DNA of 64,000 nt from Mucilaginibacter galii (GTDB taxonomy: Bacteria; Bacteroidota; Bacteroidia; Sphingobacteriales; Sphingobacteriaceae), in NCBI RefSeq assembly GCF_014635825.1, contig NZ_BMDO01000013.1, forward strand, positions 1-64,000, written 5' to 3'. Positions 63,641 through 64,000 of this stretch are shown here, in pieces; position 1 is the stretch's first letter, and each line of letters begins with the position of its first letter. The notes beneath the pieces are model-generated. The model was not told the origin of the DNA. It did not search any database and worked only from the letters and a program-made list of their open reading frames with translations. The position numbers were made by a program, and so were the translations under genes.

Positions 63641-64000
63641 TGATCAGTTCCTACCACCCGTGTTTTGTCCCCTTTCTTCGATCCAATTGTTTTTAATCAA
63701 TTGAAGAACAGCACACCATCCCTATTCTTGAATGAGGTTCGATAGTTTTCATATTTCAAACTATCAACAACACCTTCTATCGAGTTTATCTGGATGGCTA
63801 ATACAGATAATTACAAGAACCGATGGTATATCTCAAAAAGCTTTTGTATACCTTACGCTGAGCATTTAATTAAATTCCCAAGAAATAATTACGTTTGAAC
63901 TGACTATTATTAAACAATAGGCAATTATTGACGTTGCTATACCGTAAAACAGGCAGATTGAGATTAAATTAATTTATGCCAAGAAATAAATTAAAATTTA
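63641..64000. other. Sequence after the regulator, no gene seen
   Basis: 360 bp to the window edge. AT-rich, with no open frame or hairpin that I can support. Confidence 0.5.

Overview
The window looks like chromosome from a Sphingobacteriaceae bacterium (Bacteroidota; Mucilaginibacter or Pedobacter type). The evidence is a SusC/SusD fructan locus with a hybrid two-component regulator, DUF3738, DUF5694 and NPCBM family genes, and AT-rich intergenic DNA. No rRNA was seen; one tRNA (Lys, CTT) is present at 41990-42062. Identifications rest on motifs read by eye.

Layout. (1) 1-19.6 kb is an AT-rich accessory and defence island. It starts with tandem repeats like the end of an IS21-type element. 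It then holds a Mig-type T/G mismatch glycosylase, a DGQHR-like/HEPN gene pair, gene debris (a metallopeptidase fragment and an error-prone DnaE tail), a membrane serine protease with a secreted partner, a seven-repeat propeller protein, and a HEPN / Mrr-type nuclease / 2H phosphoesterase operon. In that operon the first two genes are each cut by one in-frame stop. The island ends with a tight four-gene operon at 14.7-19.6 kb: 5-methylcytosine methyltransferase, DUF262 protein, DUF3696-type ATPase, and a protein whose C-terminus looks like a YoeB/Txe mRNA interferase with all key residues kept. This operon is the best candidate for a little-described system. (2) 19.9-23.5 kb holds GC-richer housekeeping-like genes: SelO, a broken ElaA-type acetyltransferase and a YegD-type Hsp70. 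(3) 23.8-30.7 kb is a PRTRC cassette, usually carried by mobile elements. It encodes a ubiquitin-like protein C, an E1-like ThiF protein, an E2-like protein B, proteins E and F, a DUF932 protein, an Api92-like protein and SSB, all on the minus strand. (4) 30.9-37.3 kb is a segment bounded by two 370-bp direct repeats. It contains a DUF5694 protein, a DUF2268-type protease, a degenerate metallo-beta-lactamase-fold protein, and frameshifted DUF3738 and AraC remnants. (5) 37.5-43.4 kb is a decayed zone: a frameshifted PAS histidine kinase, a small membrane protein opposite an XRE regulator, an ECF sigma factor, tRNA-Lys, and remnants of a serine recombinase and an NPCBM protein. (6) 44-63.6 kb is a complete fructan utilisation locus.

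In the fructan locus, a surface GH32-type lipoprotein, a DUF4960 glycan-binding lipoprotein and SusC/SusD would capture and import fructan. Two further GH32 enzymes would release fructose. A sugar porter and a PfkB fructokinase would then take up and phosphorylate it. A divergently encoded hybrid two-component system with a periplasmic-binding-protein sensor, of the type known to sense fructose in Bacteroides, would control expression. A GH2 enzyme lies downstream behind a strong hairpin.

A recurring feature is single-base damage. Lost bases, mostly in short A/T runs, break PRTRC protein F, the histidine kinase, the NPCBM gene, the DUF3738 gene and the AraC fragment. Single in-frame stops (TAA, TAA, TGA, TAG) break four others. 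These may be real decay or residual sequencing error; reads would decide.
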